Assembly: GCA_019614645.1 (NCBI GenBank)
Contig: JABWDB010000007.1
Location: forward strand, 1,302,001-1,366,000
DNA length: 64,000 nucleotides
Direction of reading: 5' to 3'
Origin: Stratiolaelaps scimitus
Lineage: Eukaryota; Arthropoda; Arachnida; Mesostigmata; Laelapidae
The notes below the pieces were generated by a model, which was not told where the DNA came from, did not search any database, and saw only the letters and a program-made list of their open reading frames with translations. The position numbers and the translations under genes are program-made. Shown here in pieces: positions 31,853 to 42,720 of the stretch. Numbering within the stretch: position 1 is the first letter of the stretch; each line of letters starts with the position of its first letter.

Positions 31853-33648
31853 GCAGTACTATAATATATACTTAAATTTCAAGGGAGCCTGCAATATCAC
31901 ACGAGAATTTCTAAGGCCGAGCCTAGCAAGCATTTCTCGTGCCCTGAGGATGACGCATGTTTGATTCAGGACGAACACAGAAGTGGATCTAAAAGTTCAC
32001 ATTTGAATGCGCTTTCTTGAAGTGTCGAGGCCTCCTTCCAGGCTGGCCTCAAGGTGAACTCGTCGCATCCAGACGGCTCAGCGTCGTGCGAATGAGCTTT
32101 GATATAAACTATAACGACCAGCGGGGCGTTTAACGTGCCTTGGCATTCTCCTAATGCGAAAGTTCTCGGCTTTGCGTGCCTTTGCAGCTGTTACCTGAGA
32201 CGGGTAGCAGACAAGCCCTACGCAGACCTCTGAATCCATTCCCAGATCCACATGTAACTAGGAAGAATTCGGACCTCGGCCTGCCCCAGTAGTCAAGTTA
32301 TGCGTGAAAATATGCTGGAAAAGCATTGAGTTAGCACTGGAAGACGAAAAAAATTCGGCAGAGCATGTAAGTGCACTTCCAAGCAGCAGTTGCAGGCGGT
32401 TGCCGTCGCTAAATTGCATCCTGCTTGCAGCTCGCCTATGATGGAAATCACAAAAAAAATGCTGCCGCGCATACGGTGCATGTTCTTAACGGGCGACTTA
32501 GCGTACAATAGTGACCACGCTAGCGAGTACCTACATCGCACGAAAGTTGTGCAAGTTGAAGCATCTCTAAGCAATTGCTATATATGGAAATCAATTACCT
32601 GTAAGGTCCCCTATCGTCAGGGTTCTTGTAGTGGCTAGTAATTAATTTAGCCCGCTGATTCTGTATCTGGCGTACGAAGGTAAGCCTGGCATGGACCTGC
32701 AAATTATGCAGTTCCAGAAGGCTGATGATTGAACAGCAATAGAGCAGGCTAAATATAATAGTTCGCCGTGTACCTCGTTAAATGCTATACACAGCACCTG
32801 AATTTTTCCGTGTGGCTCACTTTGACAAAGCATATGTGGCCAGTCAAAGAGCAGCAATCTGTTCAGTGTTATATAACAGAAGACGGATGATCGCACTGCA
32901 ATTGGACACTTCGATTATACGATAGCCACTGATGATCAGTTAACTCCAAGACAATAGCTATGGTTGCCGGCATAGCCTGTCAGAGGAGTAGTTCCCGTTA
33001 TCATTTTTCATTAGTGTATAAGGTAGCATGGACGAATATATGTCGTATAGAGGAAAGTCTCAAGACCTAGCAATAGTACAACAGAATGCAGCCTTGCAAA
33101 ATTTATATTTGTTTAGGGGAGAAGGTGTTCCTCATAGAACAGACGCTACAGATGTTGGTATAATATAATAGCTTAAAATCGCCTGATTTGAGGGGTTGGT
33201 TGTTCTCGCTGGAGAAACGATTAAGAAATGGTTATTCGCTCATTGAACAATACGCATGTGTGCTCATAAGCTAGCCAGGTCTTTGCCAGCAGGTGGGCAC
33301 ACTACGTCATGCCAATATTCCTTCCTTTAATGCATGCCTTTCTGCATCAACCCATTCCATAGACGTATAGGTGTTCCTCCTTGTCCTGTTTTTACTCCAC
33401 GGCCCCTAAGGTGGTTGTACGAGAAACGCATCAGGGCATACGATCAACACACTCTATGCGCATTTGGTGCAGAACGACGACGCTCACACAACAGTGCGAT
33501 ACAGCCGGCCACAACACGACGATTTGAACCCCTTAGAGACCCCGCAAGGGATCGGAGCGCATATAATAGACAGACTCGTGGCGAGAGACGGCTGTGTCCG
33601 ATGAGTTCGCACGTGCGTTGCACCACAGCGAAATAGGCACACACGACC
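31853..33648. other. spacer, nothing recognised
   Basis: Several ORFs of 80-100 codons lie here on both strands (for example 32293-32574 minus and 33334-33636 plus). None has a motif, membrane pattern or paralogue in the window. Confidence 0.35.
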
Positions 33649-33709
33649 CGGCGGCGGTGACGGCGACGGTGGCGTCGCCGCAGCAGTAGCAGTAGTAGCA
33701 GCAGCAGTA
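33649..33709. repeat. CGG/CGA and CAG trinucleotide microsatellite
   Basis: A GGCGGTGACGGCGACGG run followed by a CAG/TAG-type trinucleotide run. It creates the poly-leucine and arginine/histidine stretch in an antisense ORF. Confidence 0.8.
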
Positions 33710-34811
33710 CACTCATTACGTCTGCTCTGTTGTCGGCAAGACACCCGTGAAGGACGCTGATTCGCGCAGGTTGTCTTGGTGGATCCACATACGCTAGCTA
33801 TCTATAGGGTAGAGACGTTCCATCGAGCGTTTCCCTTGTTCTGTCTGCTGTATTTGCCTGCCTTGAGCGTCGACGCAAGTGATGAACGCAGATGACGACG
33901 GGGAGCAAGCGGGATATTCTCGACATGGTGCCATATCCCTTCACTCTCTTCTCTATCTGCCTGGGTGGTCACACCTCGTGCAACCAGTGATCTCGTCTCT
34001 CGGGGAGTCTGATCCGCTCGGGGTAATCTTATCTCTCATCCCGCAGGGTGGCTACGGAACAATCGAATGTTGTTTTGCCACCAATCGCAATCCTCGCTCC
34101 GTCCTGCTGTCTTCGTCACAGTGGATTTTCATGTCCGACTCTGCGCGAAGAGCGCTGCCTTTCTACTAACATATGTACATAGATTCAAGCCAAGGCGGGT
34201 CGGATCGCACAGGGTTGAGCGTCGTCAAATTTCCCTGTTCCGCATACGTACTCGACAGAGACACGTCTTCTACGGGCTGCGAGTTGGGTTTGATATTCGT
34301 TATTATCTATCTCGATCCGTTGAAGTAAGCTATCGCACAACCCGTCAGACTGTCACACTGCTTCCGGACTTCGTCGTCGCAAAGCTATGCGTGCGACAAG
34401 GGTGGATCATGCGGTGTAACTCGCAGCCGTCTCAAGAATCCAGTCAATAGAAACAACCCTGTGTTGCATTTCCGTATTACCGACGTGTTTCTTATTCTCC
34501 TAGGCTTGACAAACCTGCGGAGTGCGTTTAGAGAGTTTCACAGCTAAGAAATCTCTAAAGCTGCTAAATGATTGCAAGCATTCATTAACATGGAATAATC
34601 CAGGTTAGATCGCGTGATCTGTTTGCCATATGCTTCATTGCGTAATGGAGAGTGAGACCATAGTGGATAGTTATGTTTGCTTTGGTTGTCTTTGCTTACT
34701 GCTACTGGATATTATACTGGACTGGAGTACCAGGTTTATAATAGGTTTTTTAGAAAAATAGAATATACGTTGACCAGTTAGGAAGGAGGAGACTAGTGCC
34801 TTTATAAAACC

Positions 34812-34813
<2 letters not shown>
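33710..34813. other. spacer, nothing recognised
   Basis: Slightly GC-richer than the region on either side, with ORFs of 96 and 127 codons at 33879-34169 and 34067-34450 (plus). Their translations show no recognisable domain. Confidence 0.3.
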
Positions 34814-34872
<59 letters not shown>

Positions 34873-34908
34873 ATGCCGAAGTAGGCATACGCTCAAGTGT
34901 ATGAAATA

Positions 34909-34942
<34 letters not shown>
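34814..34942. repeat. double (TA)n microsatellite
   Basis: Two TA tracts, about 34814-34873 and 34914-34942, separated by a unique ~40-bp segment. Confidence 0.9.
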
Positions 34943-36122
34943 CTTTTTTGTTTCGTTTTGCACGATACAGAAGTTATCGCAATCTACTCCTACATCAAGA
35001 ATGCGGCAAGAGGTAAGTATCGACAAAGCATATGTAGCGTACATCAAATAAAACGACCAGTTCAGCTTCATATAGGGACATTGATCTTATTATCGATGCT
35101 TACACATTCGTGCTATTGAAATAGCATTCGCCCCATGAAAAATGCACGCGTTGTTCTCATAGATGGCAATATCGATTGTGTTAACACAAACGGTACCCAG
35201 CCTGTCTTCACAGCAGATGTTTATTTTTGATTGATAGAACTTATCGATACCTTGTAAAACAGCGGTACATTAATGCCTGGTCGCCTGATGACATTCGGCG
35301 CATGCGCTCGAATTCATAGCTTTCCACGGACATCTGTATGAATTGCAGATTGAATTTTGCAGATTGAATATTGTTTGCGTTCAGTATAGCAACATTGAGC
35401 TATCAACAGATCCCTTCGAAAACCTAATTTAGTTGAAAATAGCACCCTTATCCATGTTCCATAGGTTTCAGCCTATTCGACATACTAACGGATTAGAGTG
35501 CGCCTCGGCAAGCCTCTGTGCATTATCAGTACGCTCGTTTTACTTTGTCGTGCCCTACATTGAGTGGAAATGCGTATATTCGTTTTACGGCGGGCTTCGA
35601 AATCGAATCTTTTCTCCTCGTCACGAAGGTTTGACTATATTTGTAGACATACAGCGCTGCATTTCCGAGTTTTGCCTGTGCTTACAAGGCGTAGGCTCGG
35701 CAACAAGCATCATATGTCTGACGTTTTTCGCTTGTGCTGGATGTAACGTTCAACGTTCTTACCTGCCTTTAGGTTTGTCATGGCTCCTGGAAATCATGTG
35801 GAAATCATGAAATCATGAACGATCACTACTCGTTCGGTTGGACTTCTCGGCTTGGAGAAGAATCGTGGCGTATGAATGCAAGCACGATAAACGAAATACC
35901 GCAACGCAGTGAGGAAACCTAGAAATTGTTAGTCAGATCGCTCCATTTGCAAGCGTAGATATTTTGCTAACAAATGGTATACATAGAAGGACATTAGTGT
36001 TGTCTCGGTAGCCTCGAAATATCTTGACAGGCCGTTGAATAAAATGATACTTGATCAAATAAGGATGTTTGTTCGTTTATTCGATTCAATTTGAAAACGG
36101 AAATCAACAGCGTGTACGTTTA
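34943..36122. other. spacer with one unassigned 125-codon ORF
   Basis: The ORF at 35433-35810 (plus) is cysteine- and phenylalanine-rich and has a hydrophobic centre (GSATSIICLTFFACAGC). It lacks homologues in the window and any signature, so I do not call it a gene. Confidence 0.3.
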
Positions 36123-36194
36123 CTGACGGATACAAGGGCCTCGTACGTGTCTAATCTACAGATTTCACACGTACGAGGCCCTTGTATCCGTCAG
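36123..36194. repeat. perfect 28-bp inverted repeat (hairpin)
   Basis: The arms 36123-36150 and 36167-36194 are exact reverse complements (first arm begins CTGACGGATACAAGGGCC), with a 16-base loop. It lies about 310 bp beyond the 3' end of the minus-strand class-B gene, in the spacer where array orientation switches. Confidence 0.95.
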
Positions 36195-36505
36195 TCCGGG
36201 TTCAGTTACTGTTTAAACAGCTGCATTGGCGTGTGTAAGTGACCATTTGGAAGATGCACACATCGATTTTCCAAATATGAGTGGGCTTGCGGAGGAGCTA
36301 GACCGCACAGGGATCCTGTCACTGGCCACGTTGAGGGTCACGAACTTGCGGTTGTTTTCACACGTCGCTCGTCGACCGATAGTTACGACTAATTTTTAAG
36401 GCGAGAGGCTGGTCATCGTTGGCAAAGGACAGGAATATGACTCGAGGCGAAGCAGATTTCGAAACAAGGTTGTTTTTATATATTGAACAACGTTAAACAA
36501 CATTT
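36195..36505. other. 3' flank of the class-B gene
   Basis: No ORF. It does not resemble the type-I or type-II flanks of class-A genes. Confidence 0.4.
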
Positions 36506-37684
36506 TCAACTTTCGACATTGGTTTGAGCTTTAATTCTGTCGAACCTAGCCATAAGGCGATAGTCAAACTGGAGCAGCACGCCGACGCATGTTATAGCTG
36601 CCCCAAGATATGACAAAAAGGTGCTCTTTGTCAGCGTGAAACAGTCCGAGATCATTAGAGAATCCTGTCTGTCGTCAAAGCTCAATTGTCTTCTCAGGTA
36701 GTCCTGCTCTATTACGGACAATGTCTTCAACCTTATGGAGGACATTCTAAATGCGGTTTCTCTGCAAACGCCGATGATGGCACTGCCGGTGCAGGCCGTG
36801 TAATACAAGATACCAATTTGGAGGACTGGACCTACCAGACGGAACATCTGGAACAATTTTGGTCCACCAAGGTCGTCAGATACCGAGGTGACGTATAGCA
36901 CACCGAAAATTCTGGTGTACATTAACATTACCGGTGTACCAAAAGTGCGATTGACAACTGCGATCATCTCACGAATTTGGACCTTCTCCCATGCCAACTC
37001 ATTTCCCCTCACCTGGGTCAACATTCTGTTGAGGAGTCTTAGCCGACGGAGGATAATGGCCTGGCAGTGGATGTAGATGAAACACAGCAGGTAGGGCACC
37101 TGGCGAACATATAATCCAGAGCATAGAAATACAGCGAGAAACTCCGCCGCGTAGATATTTTTAGTGCTTAAACCAATCAAGAAATCAGCTATGGTGAAGA
37201 TTAGCCAACACATCAGGCACACAACCGAGACAGCGCCATCATGATATTGAATGTTATTTTGATTTCGTCCAAACACCTGCCTCAAACCATGCTCGTTCCT
37301 CCACAGTAGTTTTACTCCGAGAGTCATGAGAATGCCATGATTAAGATAGTAGGCTATCGTAAAGATGTCACTGATGCTCGGGCGCGACCAGTTGTTTCGT
37401 GGATACACCCAAATAGCACTGGTCGACAGCGACGCGAACAGCATAATGACAACGACAGCTCGAATCACGATTTTGACTTGTTTGTGTTTTCGTAGGCGGC
37501 ATCTATACGACCTACTCAGATCATCACTCAATTGCTGTTTATTTGATGGATCCGATAGATCAAGGCCGTAGCTGAACGAGTAAACTCGAAGAAGCGCGTC
37601 ACATAGTCTCACATGAATAGGGAGCGGTGGTGGCATACAAGAATTGTCCTCGATTTCTATTGCCACTCTACGTACTTGAGTCAT
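36506..37684 (-). CDS. gustatory receptor, class B (the only intact class-B gene here)
   Basis: Single-exon receptor of 392 residues starting MTQVRRVAIEIEDNSCMPPP. It keeps the class-A architecture and C-terminal motifs: an SYGLDL phrase near residue 40, a first membrane segment VVVIMLFASLSTSAIWV, NELAWEKVQIREMIAVVNRT in place of the CKKKQIRE segment, GSAIIGVCRETAFRMSSIRL, LSVIEQDYLRRQLSFDDRQD and TCVGVLLQF at about residue 365. Elsewhere it is highly divergent from class A. A near-identical copy of its promoter and first ~95 codons lies in inverse orientation at 8620-9225, and older relics of the same class sit upstream of most class-A genes. Predicted role is a chemosensory channel subunit, by family only. 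Confidence 0.87.
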   Translation of the reverse strand: MTQVRRVAIEIEDNSCMPPPLPIHVRLCDALLRVYSFSYGLDLSDPSNKQQLSDDLSRSYRCRLRKHKQVKIVIRAVVVIMLFASLSTSAIWVYPRNNWSRPSISDIFTIAYYLNHGILMTLGVKLLWRNEHGLRQVFGRNQNNIQYHDGAVSVVCLMCWLIFTIADFLIGLSTKNIYAAEFLAVFLCSGLYVRQVPYLLCFIYIHCQAIILRRLRLLNRMLTQVRGNELAWEKVQIREMIAVVNRTFGTPVMLMYTRIFGVLYVTSVSDDLGGPKLFQMFRLVGPVLQIGILYYTACTGSAIIGVCRETAFRMSSIRLKTLSVIEQDYLRRQLSFDDRQDSLMISDCFTLTKSTFLSYLGAAITCVGVLLQFDYRLMARFDRIKAQTNVES

Positions 37685-38000
37685 CGATCACCGTGTTTGT
37701 GTGCGAAAGGTCCTGTGCCAAATCTCTTAATAGTTGACAATAGCGCTGGCGTTTATAAACGTTGTCAGTGACGGCGTCCATTTCAGGCTAGACACATTTC
37801 TCAGTTAAATGATCGCTCCACCTGCGTCCGCTAATGTATACTTGCTAGACCTTGATTTCCGGCTCAGAAGCGTTACCGTTATTAGCAGCAAGTCATTATG
37901 ACTGGTTGTCCGAATGAAGAGAAATAGCTTAAGCTGTTTTGAGTATTATTGCATTTTATGTATAATATTAAAAACGAATGTCATTCTGCGAATATGGTTC
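37685..38000 (-). promoter_or_regulatory. class-B gene 5' region with conserved block
   Basis: Nearly identical to the reverse complement of 8620-8927. It holds the class-B block at 37817-37875 (GAGCCGGAAATC ... CGCAGGTGGAGC on the minus strand), about 184 bp upstream of the start codon. Confidence 0.5.
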
Positions 38001-38499
38001 GAGGATGCCGTGAGCAGCGCCTGTGATTCTGTCAACTCAAACAAGATCAATACACACTTCATTTATGGACGTGTAGCTGACCAATAGCAGTAGATAGATA
38101 TCTGTCGTGATTGACTATAGTGATCTTTCAATTCTCATTACAACGCACGGGGAAGTGCATTATGTTCAATAATCGTTTTTTACCAGCACATATTTCAGGG
38201 CGGATAGAGGTCTCTGTCAAATGATCGTATCCCGCGAGAGTCACCTGCGTATGCTAATCAGTAGCTGCTAGTACCTGGTTTCCGGCTCAGGAACGCTACC
38301 TCAATTAAGCAAGTCGTTAGTAGTAGTGGTCATGTGAGCGACTGCGTCATAATATACCGTAGCTTACTTATATTTGAGTTTTCATTACAGCGCAGGGCGA
38401 TTACAATGCATCATGTCCCGCAATGTTTTTAGCAGCTTCTTGTCGTTTGGCGAAGAGACGAATCTTGCGAATCGTTACTTGACCCGTTAGATTTACAAC
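38001..38499 (-). other. receptor-unit spacer with a second class-B upstream block
   Basis: Another GAGCCGGAAA ... CGCAGGTGA-type block at about 38240-38300 (minus) with no class-B coding region following it, suggesting a deleted class-B copy. Confidence 0.45.
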
Positions 38500-38960
38500 T
38501 CGCAACTTAGATATAGACAATGAAGTCAAGCGAACGCACCCTTCACCTGGTACACAGCTTAATAAAGTCAGTTTAAACAAGACATCTCATGTTATTAATG
38601 AACACGATGGAAGTGTTGATCGATACTGTATAATGCCAGCGTTCATTATGAATGGATACTGTGGCATCCCCGAAGAGGCATTTTCCGATCGAGACATCGT
38701 AACGGGATGCCTAATACATAATAATGCTAAGTACATTTTGTAATATTAAATGTATTTGTAATTAATTTACCCGTCGCTGCGATAATATTTATTATATGTA
38801 TGACGCAGATTATCAAGGCATCAGTTATTCTCCCTCCGTCGCGTCGTCCATACTGTCGAGAAAGGATAATCTTCGGAGAAAATATTCACCTATTTATGTT
38901 GCTGCCTTATAGGGCAGAGTTCGTTTCGCTATCTATCCTCAGCAGGATGGAATCGGTCGC
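38500..38960 (-). repeat. type-II receptor 3' flank
   Basis: The reverse complement matches parts of 19546-20040, for example GATGTCTTGTTTAAACTGAC near 38580 and the AATAATATTATCG-type stretch near 38780. The 119-codon plus-strand ORF overlapping this block is not considered a gene. Confidence 0.55.
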
Positions 38961-39266
38961 CTTTGTCATTAGTCCCAAGTTTCTAACGGTAAAGTCCTGC
39001 CGTCACCAGGTCTTCTTTCACAGATCTCCCATTCCTATCGTTCCTCACCTAGCATTGCACCCAAACTCCACTCTGCATAGAAGCATCTTCTTTGAGAAGG
39101 CCAGGATCTCGATTACTGCCGCACTTGACAAGCATAGATTAATAATCAAAACTTTGTGACCCAGTTTGTGACTCGGCAAAGTTTAACATACACACTTGCA
39201 CAGAACGCTGTAATTATGCAGTGTTACATAGCAGTGCACACCTGGTTGGCTGTACCAATCCATTTA
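38961..39266 (-). repeat. type-I receptor 3' flank, partial
   Basis: Minus-strand match to the GATCCTGGACTTC, TCTGTGCAGAGTTG and GGGAAATCTGTG region of the 23.7-kb block, directly downstream of the class-A gene at 39267. Confidence 0.55.
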
Positions 39267-40460
39267 TTAGGTTACAACTCTGTGCAGTTTGAGCTCGTCA
39301 AAGTGACCCATGAATCGATAATCAAACTGAAGTAGTACTCCGACGCAGGTGACCACTGCTCCAACGTAGGAAACGAATGTCCTCTTTGAGAGCGTCAGCC
39401 AGCCTGAAACCCCTAAAGCATCCTGCTTCTCATCGAATTTCAAATATCTCCGCAAATAGTCCTGTTCAGTGGTAGACAATGAGTTCAGTCTTGTTGTGGA
39501 TATTCGAAATGCGGTTCGCTTACACTCGTCTATAATCGCACTGCCCATAACGGCCATATAGCACAATATGCAAAATTGAAGTGACGTTTTCAGGAGGCGA
39601 ACGATTGCCGCCAATTCCATGAACCAAATGTGATGGTCAATAGCAGCGATATACAATAACGCGAAGACTTTTGCTAACATGAAAGCAACGGGCATCGAGA
39701 TGGCCGAATTAATCACCGAGGTAATGTCACGAATCTGCTTTTTCTTATAGGCCAATTGATCTCTCGACAATTGCTTCAGTAACTCGTCGAGCTGCTTGAG
39801 ACGGCGTAGAACTATATGCTGGCTTAGTATGCTGAAAACCACGGCCAAATAGTGTATTTGCCTTATGTACACACTGTTGTACACGCCTATGACTAAAACC
39901 ATATCGAATATCGGTTGAGCTTCAATTACATTTAGTATACGGAGATTGTTGACGCACAATAGAATTTCGCTCATCGTAAAAAAACACCAACCGATAATAC
40001 ATGCAGCGAATGATCTGATACTCAGATACTGGCTGTAATTTCTACTCTCTGGAAAAATATCCTTTAGACCGTCCTGATTGGCCCAGAGAAGTCGTGCCGC
40101 GACGCCGGTCATCAATATGTCGTTTATAAAGAAGCCGATTTTAAACATATTTCCTACACTTAACGGGAACTCGATATCTTGTCGGCAAACGAGTACACTA
40201 GTGGAGATTACGGACACCAACCACAAGGAAATAAACGTCAGCCTTATCAGAATCATCCAGGTATACCTCTTACGGGCGGCACTACAGGGTGACACCGGGT
40301 GATTACTTGGTTCTTCTATGCCATTTGACGCCGAATGGCCAAGATCGAGTCCGAAGAAGAATGAAAAATCTTTAAGAAATCGGACACAAATCCTCATAAG
40401 ATGTGAGGGTGATGACGATGTGATCCCACGCAGATCTGGTACAAAATTTTCTTTGGTCAT
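39267..40460 (-). CDS. gustatory receptor, class A (copy A7)
   Basis: Intact 397-residue single-exon receptor starting MTKENFVPDLRGITSSSPSH. It has LKDFSFFFGLDLGHSASNGI, membrane segments beginning LTFISLWLVSVISTSVLV and FKIGFFINDILMTGVAARL, QLAYKKKQIRDITSVINSA and the C-terminal cassette CKRTAFRISTTRLNSLSTTE, with TCVGVLLQF at about residue 371. The pair 40078-40302 (plus) is only its antisense shadow. The stop TAA overlaps AATAAA (CCTAATAAATGG on the minus strand). Upstream flank and promoter block match other class-A units. Confidence 0.88.
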   Translation of the reverse strand: MTKENFVPDLRGITSSSPSHLMRICVRFLKDFSFFFGLDLGHSASNGIEEPSNHPVSPCSAARKRYTWMILIRLTFISLWLVSVISTSVLVCRQDIEFPLSVGNMFKIGFFINDILMTGVAARLLWANQDGLKDIFPESRNYSQYLSIRSFAACIIGWCFFTMSEILLCVNNLRILNVIEAQPIFDMVLVIGVYNSVYIRQIHYLAVVFSILSQHIVLRRLKQLDELLKQLSRDQLAYKKKQIRDITSVINSAISMPVAFMLAKVFALLYIAAIDHHIWFMELAAIVRLLKTSLQFCILCYMAVMGSAIIDECKRTAFRISTTRLNSLSTTEQDYLRRYLKFDEKQDALGVSGWLTLSKRTFVSYVGAVVTCVGVLLQFDYRFMGHFDELKLHRVVT

Positions 40461-40582
40461 TTCACGAGTTAAATATGTAATTTAAATAATAAAAAAATAT
40501 GTGGCCAAAACCCCTGTCTTCGTTCGATCTATCGTCTTGCTTCGACTTGTAGTTTTTCCAAAGAATCCTCCATGCATTCATT

Positions 40583-40612
40583 TAGAATCAATCGTCCGTC
40601 ATGAGAGCAATG
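40583..40612 (-). promoter_or_regulatory. class-A promoter-like block (diverged)
   Basis: On the minus strand CATTGCTCTCATGACGGACG followed by ATTGATTC, about 125-150 bp upstream of the start at 40460. The CTATAA core is altered to CTCATG. Confidence 0.45.
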
Positions 40613-40834
40613 TTATATTCTCATTCTCGCTGTAAAAGCCCACATATTTTATTTCGAAAACGGTGTTTCTCTGGACGTCGAATATGTCTTGAATTGTGAT
40701 GTCTGCACGAACGCGCACACAGGCATTTACACTGATTCAGTTGTAGACTGATTATGAGGAGCAAACGGGTGCACGATAAGGCGAGCCAAGCTTCGACCTA
40801 AGCCTCAAACCCATAAACGCATAATGGTCTAGCA
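40613..40834 (-). other. class-A upstream flank, unit repeat
   Basis: Shared flank sequence with the GAGGCTTAGGTCGAAG-type phrase near 40795. No gene. Confidence 0.45.
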
Positions 40835-41090
40835 GAAATTGGCACAGTAATGACAACGAGATCTCAAATCATGATTGTGAAGTGTGTGTCAATTCTAAGC
40901 AATGTATCCCATATTCTCGCAAGAAAGCAAATCAGTGACGACACGCAAGAAAGTACTCGATAGGTATTGCCACTCTGTACGTTTGAGTTATTGACAGACG
41001 TACGAATACCAGCCAGTAATGTATACGTGTTGCCTAGCAATAATGCTAGGAAAGATCGGTAGTTACATCATCTTGATACTTGAAGATAGC
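40835..41090 (-). pseudogene. class-B gustatory receptor relic
   Basis: Minus-strand counterpart of the relic phrase ATGATTTGAGATCTCGTTGT (near 40872), matching the KIVIRAVVVI region, then the class-B start region with GGCAATACCTATCGAGT near 40970. The coding frame is destroyed. Confidence 0.5.
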
Positions 41091-41465
41091 GTTGGAGTTT
41101 ATGGATTACCACTATAAGCGGTAGGTTGTTATTACTAGATATTAGAATGGAGAGAAATAGCTTGTATGTTGTATTGCTTGCGTACTGTATAATTCGAGGA
41201 TGTCGTGAACAGCGCTTCTGATTCTGTTAAATAAAGCAAGATCGATATTCATACGTAATTTATGTATGTACACTGAGCATAATAACTTCGTTGTGACAGA
41301 CTATAGTGATATTTCAGCTTTCATTACGACGCGGAGCGATGTGTATTATGTTCCACAATGTTTTTTTACCAGTTTCTGATTGTTAGCGAGCAGAAGGATT
41401 TCGCCAGTGGTTGCTTGAGCGGTTTCCAATTGTCATTTCACGCACCCTCCACTCGGTACACATAT
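41091..41465. other. receptor-unit spacer
   Basis: Spacer shared with the 54.6-54.9 kb region (ATGTTTTTTTACCAG-like stretch and CAGCTTTCATTACGACG). No gene. Confidence 0.4.
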
Positions 41466-41795
41466 TAGGTTGACCCAAAAATAATGTGACTCCTATCGTC
41501 TTGCGCCGAATTCTTATTCTTGGCCGGTTTGGATTCACATCTGGCAGCGCAAAAGCCGCTAGCAGACGGCGTTCGAAATGGCGACAGGCGGATCAGGTCC
41601 CTCAAACTTGCATTCTCAGAAGGAAAGTGTCAGGTTTATGTTTCAAGAGAAGAAATCACCAGCTGAAATTCATCAGAAGGTTGGTTAGTGTGCACGGCCA
41701 TAATGCCCTGAGCCGAGCACTGGTGCACCGTTGGTGTGCGCAGGTTAAAATAATTGTTTTTCAAGCTGACCTTCGGCTGTTCCCCTATCTGACAG
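41466..41795 (+). mobile_element. mariner fragment (5' TIR and helix-turn-helix part)
   Basis: Begins after a TA with TTAGGTTGACCCAAAAATAA, a mariner-type terminal repeat. The translation contains FMFQEKKSPAEIHQ followed in another frame by HGHNALSRALVHRWCAQVK, the N-terminal helix-turn-helix part of a mariner transposase; the catalytic domain is missing. A homologous empty site is seen at 52060-52100, where the flanks CACCTTCCACTCGACACA and AAAAACAAGACATACCC are nearly adjacent. Confidence 0.65.
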
Positions 41796-42720
41796 GAAAA
41801 ACAAGACGTATCCTTTTACATATCTCCTTTGAACACGATGTTAGAGTAGATCCTGACAGCCCGCTTTCATATTGCTTGTAGTATTCCTGAAGGAAATATC
41901 CGCCGACTCATCTTGCTTCTTTATTGCTCTTCCGCTAGGTAGTGTCCGCCTCTCTCACCACCCTAAGAGCAGTGATACACAGTGTGTGTGTGTGTCACGT
42001 CTAGTCATAGTCAGCTCCAGAGGAGGAGAGCACACAAGTCACTGAGGAGGCTTTGCTTATCCCAAACTTGGAACTGGCCGTGCCCCGTGATCAGTTCGTT
42101 CAACAGGTGAGCGGCCCCCAGCTGAACCTTGTCACAAGGTCTGGTATCAGGAACCTGACCCAGGCACCTTTATTCCCCTGCTTAGGGAGTGTCGCCCAAT
42201 CTATCCACCGGTCCAAAGTGGCAAGTCTGGCCGTACTGAGATCGAGGCCTCCGTCGCGTTAATTCGCTAGACAATTTGCATTTAACGACAGAATCGCAAT
42301 ACAAAAATCATCATAACAAAAATTATTGAAAGAATTGCATGGCAATTATTTTGGTATCATGATTCTGTTCTTAAACAGGAGGCATCCTGTTTTGGAGGAC
42401 TGGGAAGCCAATAGCTTACTTCTACAACAATGCAGTATTGAGAGCTCTCCCAGTTTGTGCGATTACTTCATCTTCCGGTTCTCTACGAAAAATTTCCTGG
42501 ATATGAAACGTAATAGTTCATTAGCGTTACCGAGTTCGTTTGTATTTTTGTAATTGAATAATCTCAAATTTCGAATTGATATTTCGAATCCTATAATAAT
42601 AGGAACATTGCCCACCTTTTGCATTGCCCACCGCTTCGCAGTAAAATTGGGATGCCTTTCGTACTACCGAATATAGTTAGAAGTGGCTTATGGTCAGTTT
42701 GCAAGGGGAAGTTTCTCCTG
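41796..42720. other. spacer, partly repeated at 52.1 kb
   Basis: 41800-41940 is nearly the same as 52100-52250 (GAAGGAAATATCCGCCGACT and neighbours). The rest shows no gene. A phrase near 42225-42255 (CCGTACTGAGATCGAGGCCT) suggests R1-like debris, but too little is left to claim it. Confidence 0.4.

Noticed and set aside
33334..34450. Cluster of 85-127-codon ORFs in the spacer
   Set aside because: Compositions follow microsatellite and GC fluctuation; ORFs overlap on both strands and none shows a motif.
34814..34942. CRISPR-like or satellite array
   Set aside because: It is plain (TA)n with no spacer-repeat pattern; no CRISPR array exists in the window.
35433..35810. 125-codon ORF with a hydrophobic patch
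   Set aside because: Considered as a small membrane protein or receptor relic, but it matches neither class A nor class B and has no signature.
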